53,083 nt of DNA from Nostoc desertorum CM1-VF14 (lineage in GTDB: Bacteria; Cyanobacteriota; Cyanobacteriia; Cyanobacteriales; Nostocaceae): assembly GCA_019359245.1 (NCBI GenBank), contig JAHHHR010000053.1, forward strand, positions 1 to 53,083, in the 5' to 3' direction. The notes beneath the pieces were generated by a model. That model had not been told where the DNA came from. It was given only the letters and a program-made list of their open reading frames with translations, and ran no database searches. Position 1 is the first letter of the stretch. Each line of letters opens with the position of its first letter. A program made the position numbers and the translations under genes. This document shows positions 8,460-16,327 of this stretch, in pieces.

Positions 8460-8648
8460 GGCTCAAATAGTTGTAAATCTATTTTCTCCGACTTCACAAA
8501 ATTTGCTGCTGCATCTTACGCTTTAGCAGCCGAATGTGATTGTGAAGCTGGTTGTCCAAGATGCCTACATTCAACAGCTTGTCCACAGCATAATGAACCA
8601 TTGCATAAAGATGTGGGTTTGTTTTTATTGGATGCAATTAGCCCTTAG
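8460..8648 (+). pseudogene. C-terminal remnant of a DUF1998 DEAD/DEAH helicase
   Basis: The plus-strand frame ending in TAG at 8646-8648 reads AECDCEAGCPRCLHSTACPQ followed by HNEPLHKDVGLFLLDAI. This is the four-cysteine zinc-binding tail (C-x-C-x3-C-P-x-C) and following helix of DUF1998-containing helicases of the MrfA/YprA type. An in-frame TAA at 8457-8459 closes the frame upstream, and no helicase core is present. Only the last 60 codons survive, so this is a fragment. The match is by motif memory and is strong for the cysteine cluster. Confidence 0.7.
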
Positions 8649-9687
8649 CGGTGCAGAATACCGAAAACCCATATTGAACTAAGAATAAAAGTTAAAAAAA
8701 GATACATAGAGTCTATTGTCAAAACTTTTCGCCTTTGAATCAAAGGTGGTTGGTATCCACTTGGTGAAAATCAGCAACGCATAAAAAATTTTTGATTTGC
8801 AATTTAGCAATTTTGGAGCAATATTTGACAGTAGTTGAACCAAAACTTAAGGAAGTGTCTGATCAACTTTACTCTGGTAAGTTCAGCCAAGTTTAAGCCT
8901 ATATTGATTATTTTTCAACCAGTTCAATTGTGCATTTTAAAAGCTCTCGCAGAAAATGGGGCAAAGCATTACTTATTAAGCAACTTTTAACGACTGCTAA
9001 CCTTTCTGATTGCAAGCTCCTTGCGTCTCAATCGAAGTATTTTCACTTAAACAATCCAAAACTTGCGTTTTGGGTTTCTGAATCAGTTAGTGCAAGCTGT
9101 TTTGGTAAAGTCGTTAATAGTCATTATTCGGGTAAATGTACATTCTTGATAATTTCAGTTTTTGAACCTCTTTTATTGAATATAAGTTTTAGTTATAAAA
9201 CAGGTATTATTTAGAATTAACCTCTACTGGCTGTCTACTTGGTGATCGCCCTTTAGCAAAACTTTGCGATTTACTGAATGTGCTATTTATACAGGAAAAG
9301 TATGAACTTTTACTTAAATAAATATAAAATCATACAAAAGATAGCAAACAACAGGCTGATTATTGACAATTTACCGTATATTTTTTTACATTTAATCAAC
9401 CGTAACTTAAAAATTTAAATTTTGCTGAGAAATCTGTAAGAAGTTTCTAAGGGAAATATCAGTTTTTTAGATATCAATCCTTATCTATTCATAATTTTTA
9501 GATGAATTATTTAAGCAATAATCAGTTTAAAGTTCAAGCTAATACCAATTTTGTATGAATTTGCATAGGATGAAAACGCTAGAAACTATATTTGGCAAGC
9601 ATTACAGCTTTCTACAGTTTCATGCAGCTTCACAATAATTTGGTATAAGAGCTATATTGCTGATTAATGCATTGAGAAATTGAAATT
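8649..9687. other. AT-rich intergenic stretch, no supported gene
   Basis: About 1 kb without a convincing gene. A short frame at roughly 8770-8896 gives a protein-like stretch (LAILEQYLTVVEPKLKEVSD) ending in TAA and could be another gene tail. A 94-codon frame at 8930-9214 has no recognisable features. The last 200 bases must hold the promoter of the DM13 lipoprotein gene. No hairpin terminator or RNA gene was recognised. Confidence 0.35.
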
Positions 9688-10215
9688 ATGAAATTAAGAT
9701 ATTTATTAATACTGGGCTTGTCTTCTCTTGTCATGGTTGGCTGCGTCCGGGAAGTCTCAAAAAACCAGGCTAATGGAAATCCTATAGCTGTGAATACATC
9801 TGTTCCTGTGTCTTCAACTCAGGCGAAACCTTTAGCCAACTCAGCGCAATCTCCAGATTCAAATGCTATGAATTCAGGCACATTTGTTTCTGGAGAACAT
9901 ACAACACAAGGGAAAGTTAGTATTACCACTAAAGATGGTAAATCATTTTTAGAGCTTTATGAGTCATTTAAGACTTCTGAATCAGGGCCAGATTTAGTAG
10001 TAATTTTACATCGTTCAGATAACGTGATTAATTCAACTAAGCCACCATCGTATCCTCTAAAAAAGGGAGACTACATTATCCTAGCTCCGTTACAAAAATA
10101 TAGTGGCGCTCAAACATATTCGATTCCTCAAAACATCAATTTAGCAGACTACAAATCCATCGCTATCTGGTGTCGCAAGTTTAATGCTACTTTTGGCGCT
10201 GCTAGTTTGAGTTAG
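9688..10215 (+). CDS. DM13-domain lipoprotein
   Basis: The 175-residue protein starts with a lipoprotein signal peptide: positive n-region, hydrophobic core, and a lipobox ending in VMVGC with acylated Cys19. A Ser/Ala/Pro-rich linker (about 25-62) leads to a DM13 domain (63-175). That domain is recognised by FVSGEH near its start, the FLELYESFKTSESGPDLVV core, and the closing IWCRKFNATFGAASL with its conserved Cys. DM13 domains have been proposed to take part in redox or electron transfer at the cell surface. It is anchored in a membrane facing the periplasm. A membrane-linked flavin/iron-sulfur reductase lies 190 bases downstream on the same strand, which makes a shared redox role plausible. 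Confidence 0.85.
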   Translation: MKLRYLLILGLSSLVMVGCVREVSKNQANGNPIAVNTSVPVSSTQAKPLANSAQSPDSNAMNSGTFVSGEHTTQGKVSITTKDGKSFLELYESFKTSESGPDLVVILHRSDNVINSTKPPSYPLKKGDYIILAPLQKYSGAQTYSIPQNINLADYKSIAIWCRKFNATFGAASLS

Positions 10216-10233
10216 TAAATATTAACCAACAAA

Positions 10234-10368
10234 TTGTTAAAAAATATTCCGCGTGGTCGCTTGGGTCAACCGCAAGACGTTGCTTCTTTAGTCGCGTTTC
10301 TGGCTGCGGCTCCGAGGTATGGTCTTGAAATTATTCCTCCACCTACTACTGCATCTTCGCAGGTATAG
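10234..10368 (+). pseudogene. Tail fragment of a third SDR gene
   Basis: Between the DM13 and reductase genes the plus strand reads IPRGRLGQPQDVASLVAFLA from 10246. This is the typical near-C-terminal segment of classical SDR enzymes (GRLGxPxDVAxxVAFLAS). The following codons run into unrelated sequence and a TAG at 10366-10368, and no cofactor-binding part precedes it. It is a remnant of about 25 recognisable codons. Confidence 0.55.
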
Positions 10369-10404
10369 CCCAACATCACTAAAAGTATTAGACAGGAAAC
10401 AACG

Positions 10405-11724
10405 ATGCTAGAAAGTCTGGGAAGAATTAAGAATCCATTAGTCAGAAGTATAGCCGCAGCAGCTACAGTTGGTTCGGTAATTACCTTATCTGCTGCTGTT
10501 GTAATTGGAGTAACCAATGCCAAAGCTAAATCTGCCTATCAATTTGGTGTCTATTCCTCACTGTTTGGAGTAGCTAGCGGTGCAGTATTTAGCTTAATTT
10601 ATACAAACAAAGCAAGTGGAAATAAATCTACTCCAGACCTCAAAGCATCAGATAGTCATGTTTGGCAAGATTGGCGAAATTTTGTTATTGTTCGTAAGGT
10701 GGAAGAGAGCGAAGAAATTACTTCTTTCTATTTACAACCTGAAGATAAAGGGGAAATTCCCAACTTTCAACCAGGCCAATTTTTAACCATTAAACTTGAT
10801 ATACCTGGACAAGATAAGCCTGTAATTCGTACTTACTCGCTTTCAGATTATTCTGAAAACTGTGAATACTATCGCCTCTCAATTAAGCGGGAATCTGCAC
10901 CAAACGGATTAGATGTCATGCCCGGTATAGCATCTAATTTTATGCACGATCGCATTCAAGAAGGTTCAGTAATTCTAGCAAAACCACCAAACGGTAAATT
11001 TGTTTTAGATGTGCAGAAATCTATCCCCACAGTGTTGATTAGCAATGGTGTGGGAATTACACCGATGATTAGTATGGCGAAAGCTTGTAGTCTTCTTAAG
11101 ACTACTCGCCCTATCTGGTTTGTACATGGTGCTAGAGACGGAAATTTTCATGTTTTTCGGGATGAAGTGAGGGAAATTGCAGGGCAAAATCATAATCTGA
11201 ATATGCATTTTCGCTATAGTCGTCCTACACCTGAAGATAGAGGTAAATACAACAGTGTTGGTTATGTTGATACTGCTCTTATTCAAGAGTTAATACGAGA
11301 AGAAGCTGAGTATTTTTTGTGCGGTTCTCCATCTTTTATGCAGTCCATAATGCAAGGGTTGAAGGAATCGGGAGTACCTGAGAGTAGAGTATTCTTTGAA
11401 TCTTTCAGTAAACCGATGAAAAGTCAGTCTGATAAACAAACTGCGATCACAACTGGAGATGAAAGATTTGCAGAAATTGTCTTTACCAAATCTGGCAAAA
11501 CTTTGACATGGCAACCTAGTGATGGCACTATCCTAGAATTTGCCGAAGCTAATGATATTAATCCACCTTTTAGTTGTCGTGTAGGTGTTTGTGGTACTTG
11601 TATGTGTAAAATCCGCGAAGGTGTAGTTGCTTACCAAGAACAACCAACTGCAACAACTGATAAGGGTTCTGTGTTAATTTGTATTTCTCAACCTGGAACT
11701 GCAAAATTAGTGTTAGATATCTAA
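10405..11724 (+). CDS. Membrane-linked FAD/NAD(P)H reductase with 2Fe-2S domain
   Basis: The 439-residue protein has two hydrophobic segments (about 14-37 and 46-66), then a ferredoxin-NADP reductase-like module with the flavin motif RTYSLS (142-147). The nucleotide motif SNGVGITPM (213-221) follows, with an FLCGSP segment (304-309). The C-terminal plant-type 2Fe-2S ferredoxin domain has cluster ligands Cys391, Cys396, Cys399 and Cys426. This FNR-ferredoxin order resembles oxygenase reductases and Hmp/Vanillate-demethylase reductase types, but with an added membrane anchor. It would take electrons from NAD(P)H through FAD to the cluster and on to an unknown partner. The DM13 lipoprotein gene upstream and the exported MsrA downstream are candidate partners. 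Confidence 0.88.
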   Translation: MLESLGRIKNPLVRSIAAAATVGSVITLSAAVVIGVTNAKAKSAYQFGVYSSLFGVASGAVFSLIYTNKASGNKSTPDLKASDSHVWQDWRNFVIVRKVEESEEITSFYLQPEDKGEIPNFQPGQFLTIKLDIPGQDKPVIRTYSLSDYSENCEYYRLSIKRESAPNGLDVMPGIASNFMHDRIQEGSVILAKPPNGKFVLDVQKSIPTVLISNGVGITPMISMAKACSLLKTTRPIWFVHGARDGNFHVFRDEVREIAGQNHNLNMHFRYSRPTPEDRGKYNSVGYVDTALIQELIREEAEYFLCGSPSFMQSIMQGLKESGVPESRVFFESFSKPMKSQSDKQTAITTGDERFAEIVFTKSGKTLTWQPSDGTILEFAEANDINPPFSCRVGVCGTCMCKIREGVVAYQEQPTATTDKGSVLICISQPGTAKLVLDI

Positions 11725-11802
11725 TAAATTCCTCTAATAATCAAGTAAGTTTTTCTATGCCTTAAGGAGAGCAATAAATTGAGGATTTAACAAAAATAAT
11801 AT

Positions 11803-11999
11803 TCTCGCTTTCGTTGGATTAAATTACATTCGTCTCAGCTATCAATTCAGGAAGACACAGATATTATTCAAGAACTAAGCAATCAACCTAAAACCTTACC
11901 ATGCCGTTACTTATCGATGACCAAGGTTCAGAACTATTTGAGCAAATTTGTGAACTGCCAGAATACTATCCAACTCGCACCGAGCAAGCGATTTTATAA
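11803..11999 (+). pseudogene. Frameshifted N-terminal remnant of EgtD-like methyltransferase
   Basis: One frame (11803 to about 11916) reads LSNQPKTLPCRYL, and after a one-base shift near 11912-11920 the next frame reads DDQGSELFEQICELPEYYPT then RTEQAIL and stops at 11997-11999. Together these match the N-terminal part of histidine N-alpha-methyltransferases (EgtD/DUF2260 type), where the family has K-Y-L-Y-D-D-x-G-S-x-L-F-E-x-I. The catalytic methyltransferase core is absent. Loss of one base plus truncation makes this a pseudogene. It lies directly before the exported MsrA gene. Confidence 0.7.
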
Positions 12000-12063
12000 A
12001 CATCTGAATTCTGTTTTGATAAACTCGATTCTTCATCTATTAAATAAAGGAGTTCACAACCTC

Positions 12064-12741
12064 ATGTCAATTCATCATTTTACTCTCTCCCGTCAGTTAT
12101 TACGCAACTTGTCCATCATTTCGCTGACTTTTGTACTCCTATACGGTGCGTCTCGTGTGATGCTTTCTGCTCCCGCCACTGATATTTCGACTGTTGCACC
12201 GCAGGGAAAGCAAGTAGCGGTTTTCGCTGGTGGCTGCTACTGGGGAATGGAAGCAGTTTTTGAGCATCTATCAGGTGTTTATGATGTCGTTTCTGGCTTT
12301 TCTGGGGGTGATGCAAGAACCGCAAACTACACATTTGTCAGTGCTGGATTAACTAATCATGCTGAATCCGTAAAAATCACTTATGATCCATCAAAAATAT
12401 CATATAATCAGCTTCTAAAAGTCTACTTTTTGGTAGCGCATGACCCAACAGAGTTAAATCGACAAGGCCCAGACTCAGGTAAGCAATATCGTTCGGCGAT
12501 CTTTTTTGCTAACGATGAGCAGAAACAGGCTGCACAAGAATACATTGCTCAACTCAACAAATTACGAATTTTCGACAAGCCGATTGTGACAAAATTAGAT
12601 CCTTTGAAAGGTTTTTATCAGGCTGCGGCATACCATCAGAATTATATAGTGCATCATCCGAGCGATCGCTATGTTGTAATGAATGACTTGCCGAAGCTGG
12701 CTAAACTTCAAGCAAAGTTCCCTGATATGTATAGCAAGTAA
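12064..12741 (+). CDS. msrA: Peptide methionine sulfoxide reductase A, exported form
   Basis: The 225-residue protein has an N-terminal hydrophobic segment (about 13-30) acting as signal peptide or anchor, then the MsrA catalytic motif GGCYWG (56-61, nucleophile Cys58). The family segments HAESVKITYDP, HDPTELNRQGPD, YRSAIFF and YHQNY follow. It reduces the S-epimer of methionine sulfoxide in proteins, here outside the cytoplasm. Cys58 is the only cysteine in the mature part; the second cysteine seen in many MsrAs is a serine (VSAGLTNHAE). The ATG at 12064 is chosen because AAAGGAG lies 11 bases upstream and the frame before it belongs to an EgtD remnant. A second msrA converges on it. Confidence 0.92.
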   Translation: MSIHHFTLSRQLLRNLSIISLTFVLLYGASRVMLSAPATDISTVAPQGKQVAVFAGGCYWGMEAVFEHLSGVYDVVSGFSGGDARTANYTFVSAGLTNHAESVKITYDPSKISYNQLLKVYFLVAHDPTELNRQGPDSGKQYRSAIFFANDEQKQAAQEYIAQLNKLRIFDKPIVTKLDPLKGFYQAAAYHQNYIVHHPSDRYVVMNDLPKLAKLQAKFPDMYSK

Positions 12742-12791
12742 GGGGATTTGCAGCATTGAACTTTTAACATCCCCTCAATTAGGGCGAAAGA

Positions 12792-13283
12792 TTAGCCTAT
12801 CCTGTAAGACGCTCGTCGCTGCTTTTCCAGATATTGCTGATGATACTCTTCTGCTTTGTAGAATTGCGATGCAGGTACAATCTCCGTCACAATTGGATTT
12901 TTGTGATAACGAGAACTATTTTCAAGCTGCTCCTTAGAGGCTCTTGCTAATAATTCCTGCTCTGGAGTGTGGAAAAATATCACTGACCGATATTGATCAC
13001 CAACATCTAGCTCCTGGTGGTTTGATTCTGTGGGATTGTGCTTATTCCAAAACACATTTAGCAGTTCATCATAAGATACTATTGCTGGATCGTATTCCAC
13101 CTCCACTGCCTCAGCATGTCCAGTTTTGCCTCTACAAACATCTTCATAGGTTGGATTCTCAAAGTGTCCGCCACTGTAACCAACTGCTGTAGAATTTACT
13201 CCCTTTACTTGACGGAATGCTGCTTCAACTCCCCAGAAACAGCCTGCTCCAAATGTCGCTTTTTGTACATTAGCGTTTTGCAT
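12792..13283 (-). CDS. msrA: Peptide methionine sulfoxide reductase A, cytosolic form
   Basis: The 163-residue MsrA has no signal peptide, with the catalytic motif GAGCFWG (12-18, Cys15) and the usual GYSGGHFENPTYEDVC segment. It also has TGHAEAVEVEYDP, HNPTESNHQ, DVGDQYRSVIFF and a C-terminal YHQQYL. A second cysteine (Cys50) is in the classic position. It repairs oxidised methionine in cytosolic proteins. It converges with the exported MsrA gene, with only 50 bases between their stops, including a weak GGGGAT/ATCCCC hairpin (12742-12774). The two genes are clearly not recent duplicates. Confidence 0.95.
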   Translation of the reverse strand: MQNANVQKATFGAGCFWGVEAAFRQVKGVNSTAVGYSGGHFENPTYEDVCRGKTGHAEAVEVEYDPAIVSYDELLNVFWNKHNPTESNHQELDVGDQYRSVIFFHTPEQELLARASKEQLENSSRYHKNPIVTEIVPASQFYKAEEYHQQYLEKQRRASYRIG

Positions 13284-13348
13284 ATTTTTGACAACTCTTT
13301 TGCGATTATTTTAAATGAAACTCATCCAATGATTCTGCGTTCCATGAC

Positions 13349-13699
13349 TTATTCTCCTTTTTGAACCAACAATTTCCCAGATACCCCAGCCGTAAAACCC
13401 AACCCAATCGCCGCTACAGTCACACTGGGCTTAATAAACAATGTCGCAATTCCGATAACTGCGCCCCAAAGACAGCCATAGCAGCAAACGACAATCAACT
13501 GATTTTTGGATTTAGCCCTTTCGTCCGATATGGATTGATGGACTATGGCATAATTTTCAAGCTCATTGGTAATTTCTAGTAAAGAAGCGCCGTACTGTTT
13601 TTCTAAGCGTTCGATAGCTAGTCTGTCTGCCTTAACTGGGCTAATAGCTAGTTTTTGTAATGCTGTGGTTAATTTATCACTCATTTTTAATGTTCCCAT
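13349..13699 (-). CDS. Small membrane protein with two hydrophobic segments
   Basis: The 116-residue protein has a soluble helical N-terminal half (to about residue 65, charged, with a QYGASLLEITNELENYA helix) and two C-terminal membrane segments (about 67-89 with three cysteines, and 91-112). It ends in the short basic tail LVQKGE. Either Met1 or Met6 (13684) may be the start; a GGGAA lies 8 bases before the latter. It is downstream of the unknown 213-residue gene on the same strand. No family was recognised. Confidence 0.55.
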   Translation of the reverse strand: MGTLKMSDKLTTALQKLAISPVKADRLAIERLEKQYGASLLEITNELENYAIVHQSISDERAKSKNQLIVVCCYGCLWGAVIGIATLFIKPSVTVAAIGLGFTAGVSGKLLVQKGE

Positions 13700-13781
13700 G
13701 CTCCCACATTCTGGAAAATGTTTAGAAAAATTAAATCTTGCTGGAGAAATAAAAAGACTCTATTTTTTAGCCGTATTTAAT

Positions 13782-14104
13782 GATGTAAGAATACCGGAAC
13801 TCGACCGGAACTCGACGAGAACTGTGACGAATATTAGTGATTAATGTTAAAAACGCTGAAACCATCTTTTTCATTTCCGCACAATCGCTTACTGTCAATC
13901 AATTGTGACAAGGCATTCCTCAAGTAAAGAACACTCTTTTTCTCTTCGCCCCACTTGCGGCTGTTTCTGATAGCCGCAAAAGAAGTTGGAGGGCTAGCAG
14001 TAGCTGCAACAATCGCCACAATCTGTTCTAAATCAGCCTCAGAAATACTACTCCCTTCTACTTCCAGAAATTCCAGTTCTTGATAAGGCTTTGAAAAAAT
14101 GGAC
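13782..14104. repeat. Left copy of a direct repeat flanking the metallophore locus
   Basis: This segment and 44909-45252 are near-identical over their length apart from two extra 11-bp units in the right copy and scattered substitutions. Both start at GATGTAAGAATACCGG and end at TTGAAAAAATGGAC, in the same orientation. The segment covers the last 90 codons of the gene at 13834-14475 and its 3' tandem repeat. The two copies lie about 31 kb apart and enclose the whole metallophore locus. Confidence 0.9.
13794..13826. repeat. 11-bp tandem repeat CCGGAACTCGA (3 units)
   Basis: Two exact units (13794-13804, 13805-13815) and one degenerate unit (13816-13826) lie immediately downstream of the stop codon of the gene at 13834-14475. 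The same unit is repeated five times beside the second gene copy at 44921-44975. Confidence 0.85.
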
Positions 14105-14475
14105 TCCAGATGATTAACTGCGTCTGATGGAGCAATCTTCTCCCCTCTAGGTATGACTGCCTTTTCATGCTGTTGAACTAATTCTGGGAAGAATTGAAGT
14201 AATGTTCTGGCTGGGTCTGGTTGCCCATTACCTGGGTGTTTGTAAGTCTTTAGCCATTCGGGAATCATGCCCAGATTGCCATCGCTAACGGGTTCTCTAA
14301 AGTTGTTAGGATTGGCTTTGAAATATTCTCCACTAGCAACATTCATTTTGCGTAGACCACCAGCGCTAACCGCTTGAGCTACACAGCCAATAAAGTTAAC
14401 CGATTGCTTAAAGGTATCTGCCAGCCCAGCCGTAGCTTTACCGACCACGCTTGTCAGGTTGGAGCCATGCAGCAC
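13834..14475 (-). CDS. Unidentified protein, fuller copy of a duplicated gene
   Basis: The 213-codon frame starts at GTG, and an in-frame stop lies about 50 bases further upstream. The N-terminal part (1-125) is of mixed composition with a small-residue stretch (VVGKATAGLADTF). The C-terminal part (about 123-213, from SIFSKPYQE) is the segment repeated at 44982-45302, with a helix of Ser/Ala/Pro (IVAIVAATASPP) and a basic RNSRKWGEEKK stretch. No known domain was recognised. The weak start and position right at the edge of the metallophore locus suggest the gene lost its 5' part when the locus was inserted, but a complete small gene is also possible. Confidence 0.5.
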   Translation of the reverse strand: MLHGSNLTSVVGKATAGLADTFKQSVNFIGCVAQAVSAGGLRKMNVASGEYFKANPNNFREPVSDGNLGMIPEWLKTYKHPGNGQPDPARTLLQFFPELVQQHEKAVIPRGEKIAPSDAVNHLESIFSKPYQELEFLEVEGSSISEADLEQIVAIVAATASPPTSFAAIRNSRKWGEEKKSVLYLRNALSQLIDSKRLCGNEKDGFSVFNINH

Positions 14476-14553
14476 GATAATTAATGTTTTAGAAGCCCTT
14501 CCCTATGCAGCTTCATATTAAATTAGTATAAGTTACATAAAAGCAGGTAAAAA

Positions 14554-16287
14554 ATGCCCCTAAGCTCTCTAACCGATATATTTAAACTTGCAGGAATGCA
14601 AAAAATTAGATTAATTGCTTCTGGTATTTTAGCTGCGATCGCTACAATATTGGGTTTAGTTCCTTTCATTCTGATCTATTGGATTATTATCGAACTATTC
14701 AACCCACCTACTGACCAAATATATGTTTGGAAACTTTCTTGTATTAGCTTTGTCACAATTATTACACGGTGGACTACTTTAGGAATTGCTAGTTCTTTTG
14801 CCCACATAGCTGCCTATAACATCTTATACGACATCCGAATCAGCCTTTCGCAAAAGTTTGGCACACTGCCGCTAGGTTATTTTAACAACAAGCAAACTGG
14901 CGCGATCAAGAAAGTAATGAATGAGGATGTGGAATCTCTGGAATTATTTATTGCTCACGGGTTTCCTAAGCTAGTTGGTATACTTGGTACTTTCCCTATT
15001 GTAGTAGGATATTTGTTCATCGTAGATTGGCGAATGACCTTAGCTGCGATCGCTGGTGTTCCCCTGGCAATCGGATCTCAGAAATTGGCATTTCGCGGCT
15101 CAAAAAAACTCGTGGAAGGCTACTACGATGCAATGGAGAAGATGAACAATTCAATAATTGAATATATCCAGGGAATGAGCGCAATCAAAGCTTTTTCTCA
15201 AACAACGGAATCTTTCAGTAAGTATAAAGAATCTGTACGAGAATACCATGACTACGAAGAACTATGGGCTAAAAAAAGCTTGTTGCCTTGGACTTTATTC
15301 ACAGTTAGCGTAACTGCTAATATCATATTTATTATTCCTGTTGGTATTTACTTATTAAGTATTGATAGCATTTCCATACCAAAATTTATTTTATTTCTCC
15401 TTTTAGGAGTTGGTATTTGTGCTCCTTTATATAAATTTGTGGAATCATCTCACATATCCATACAACTCGACGAGAGTGCAAGAAGAATTAGCACTATTAT
15501 GAACGAATCTTCTTTAGTTGAATCTAAAAACCATAATATGCCTAAAGATTTAACTATCGAATTTCGAGATGTTTATTTCGCTTATGAAAATAACGAAGTT
15601 CTTCATAATATCAGTTTTGTAATGCCACCCAAAAGCATCACCGCCCTAGTTGGCCCTTCTGGTTCAGGAAAAACAACCATTACTCGACTAATTGCTCGAT
15701 TTTGGGATGTGAGTAAAGGGACAATTAGCATTGGTGGAATTAATATTAAAGATATTCAAACCGAATATCTCATGTCAAAAATCGCTTTTGTATTTCAAGG
15801 CATTAGTTTATTTAACGATACTATTTATAACAATATTTACATGGGAAATCTTCAAGCTAATTTTGAAGAAGTCGTAGCAGCATCGAAAGCTGCACAATGC
15901 CATGATTTTATTCAAGCATTACCAAATGGTTATGAAACTGTAATTGGGGAACGCGGTAGTCTCCTTAGCGGTGGGCAGCAGCAGCGAATTGCAATTGCAC
16001 GCGCAATAATCAAAAATGCTCCTATTGTGATTTTAGATGAAGCCACGGCTTTTATCGATCCGGAAACTGAGGTGCAAATTCAATCAGCTATTAGTAATTT
16101 GGTTCAAGATAAAACCTTATTAATTATCGCTCATCGTTTATCAACAATTAGCGATGCAGATCAGATTATTGTAGTAAACAAAGGTCAAATTGTTGGCAAG
16201 GGGCGACATATAGATTTACTTAAAAGTAATAATTTGTATACCCAAATGTGGGATGCACATATTACTGCACAAAGTTGGGGTTTTTAG
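14554..16287 (+). CDS. ABC transporter half, YbtP-like siderophore type
   Basis: The 577-residue half-transporter has a six-helix membrane domain fused to a nucleotide-binding domain. The membrane part spans about 1-320 and includes the LFFK-type coupling region HDYEELWAKKS. The ATPase has Walker A GPSGSGKTT (about 366-374), signature LLSGGQQQR (about 469), Walker B IVILDEATAFIDPE (about 490) and the H-loop IIAHRLS. Exporter-fold pairs of this type (YbtP/YbtQ, PchH/PchI, IrtA/IrtB) import ferric siderophores across the inner membrane in other bacteria. It is the first gene of the locus and is followed by its partner 40 bases on, so the two probably form a heterodimer. A lipid or peptide exporter is the alternative, but context favours siderophore transport. 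Confidence 0.85.
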   Translation: MPLSSLTDIFKLAGMQKIRLIASGILAAIATILGLVPFILIYWIIIELFNPPTDQIYVWKLSCISFVTIITRWTTLGIASSFAHIAAYNILYDIRISLSQKFGTLPLGYFNNKQTGAIKKVMNEDVESLELFIAHGFPKLVGILGTFPIVVGYLFIVDWRMTLAAIAGVPLAIGSQKLAFRGSKKLVEGYYDAMEKMNNSIIEYIQGMSAIKAFSQTTESFSKYKESVREYHDYEELWAKKSLLPWTLFTVSVTANIIFIIPVGIYLLSIDSISIPKFILFLLLGVGICAPLYKFVESSHISIQLDESARRISTIMNESSLVESKNHNMPKDLTIEFRDVYFAYENNEVLHNISFVMPPKSITALVGPSGSGKTTITRLIARFWDVSKGTISIGGINIKDIQTEYLMSKIAFVFQGISLFNDTIYNNIYMGNLQANFEEVVAASKAAQCHDFIQALPNGYETVIGERGSLLSGGQQQRIAIARAIIKNAPIVILDEATAFIDPETEVQIQSAISNLVQDKTLLIIAHRLSTISDADQIIVVNKGQIVGKGRHIDLLKSNNLYTQMWDAHITAQSWGF

Positions 16288-16327
16288 TTATTTCAAATTA
16301 CTAAGTTTCTTTATTAAAAGTTTGAAA

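Noticed and set aside
8930..9214. 94-codon plus-strand frame
   Set aside because: Composition looks random and there is no start context; likely chance in AT-rich DNA.
11917..12063. Longer N-terminus for the exported MsrA
   Set aside because: The extra 49 residues come from an out-of-frame EgtD remnant, whereas ATG 12064 has a good ribosome site and a signal-like segment.
16253..16327. Longer start for the second ABC half-transporter
   Set aside because: It would overlap the first gene's 3' end and add a segment not expected in the family; ATG 16328 begins at the first typical residues.
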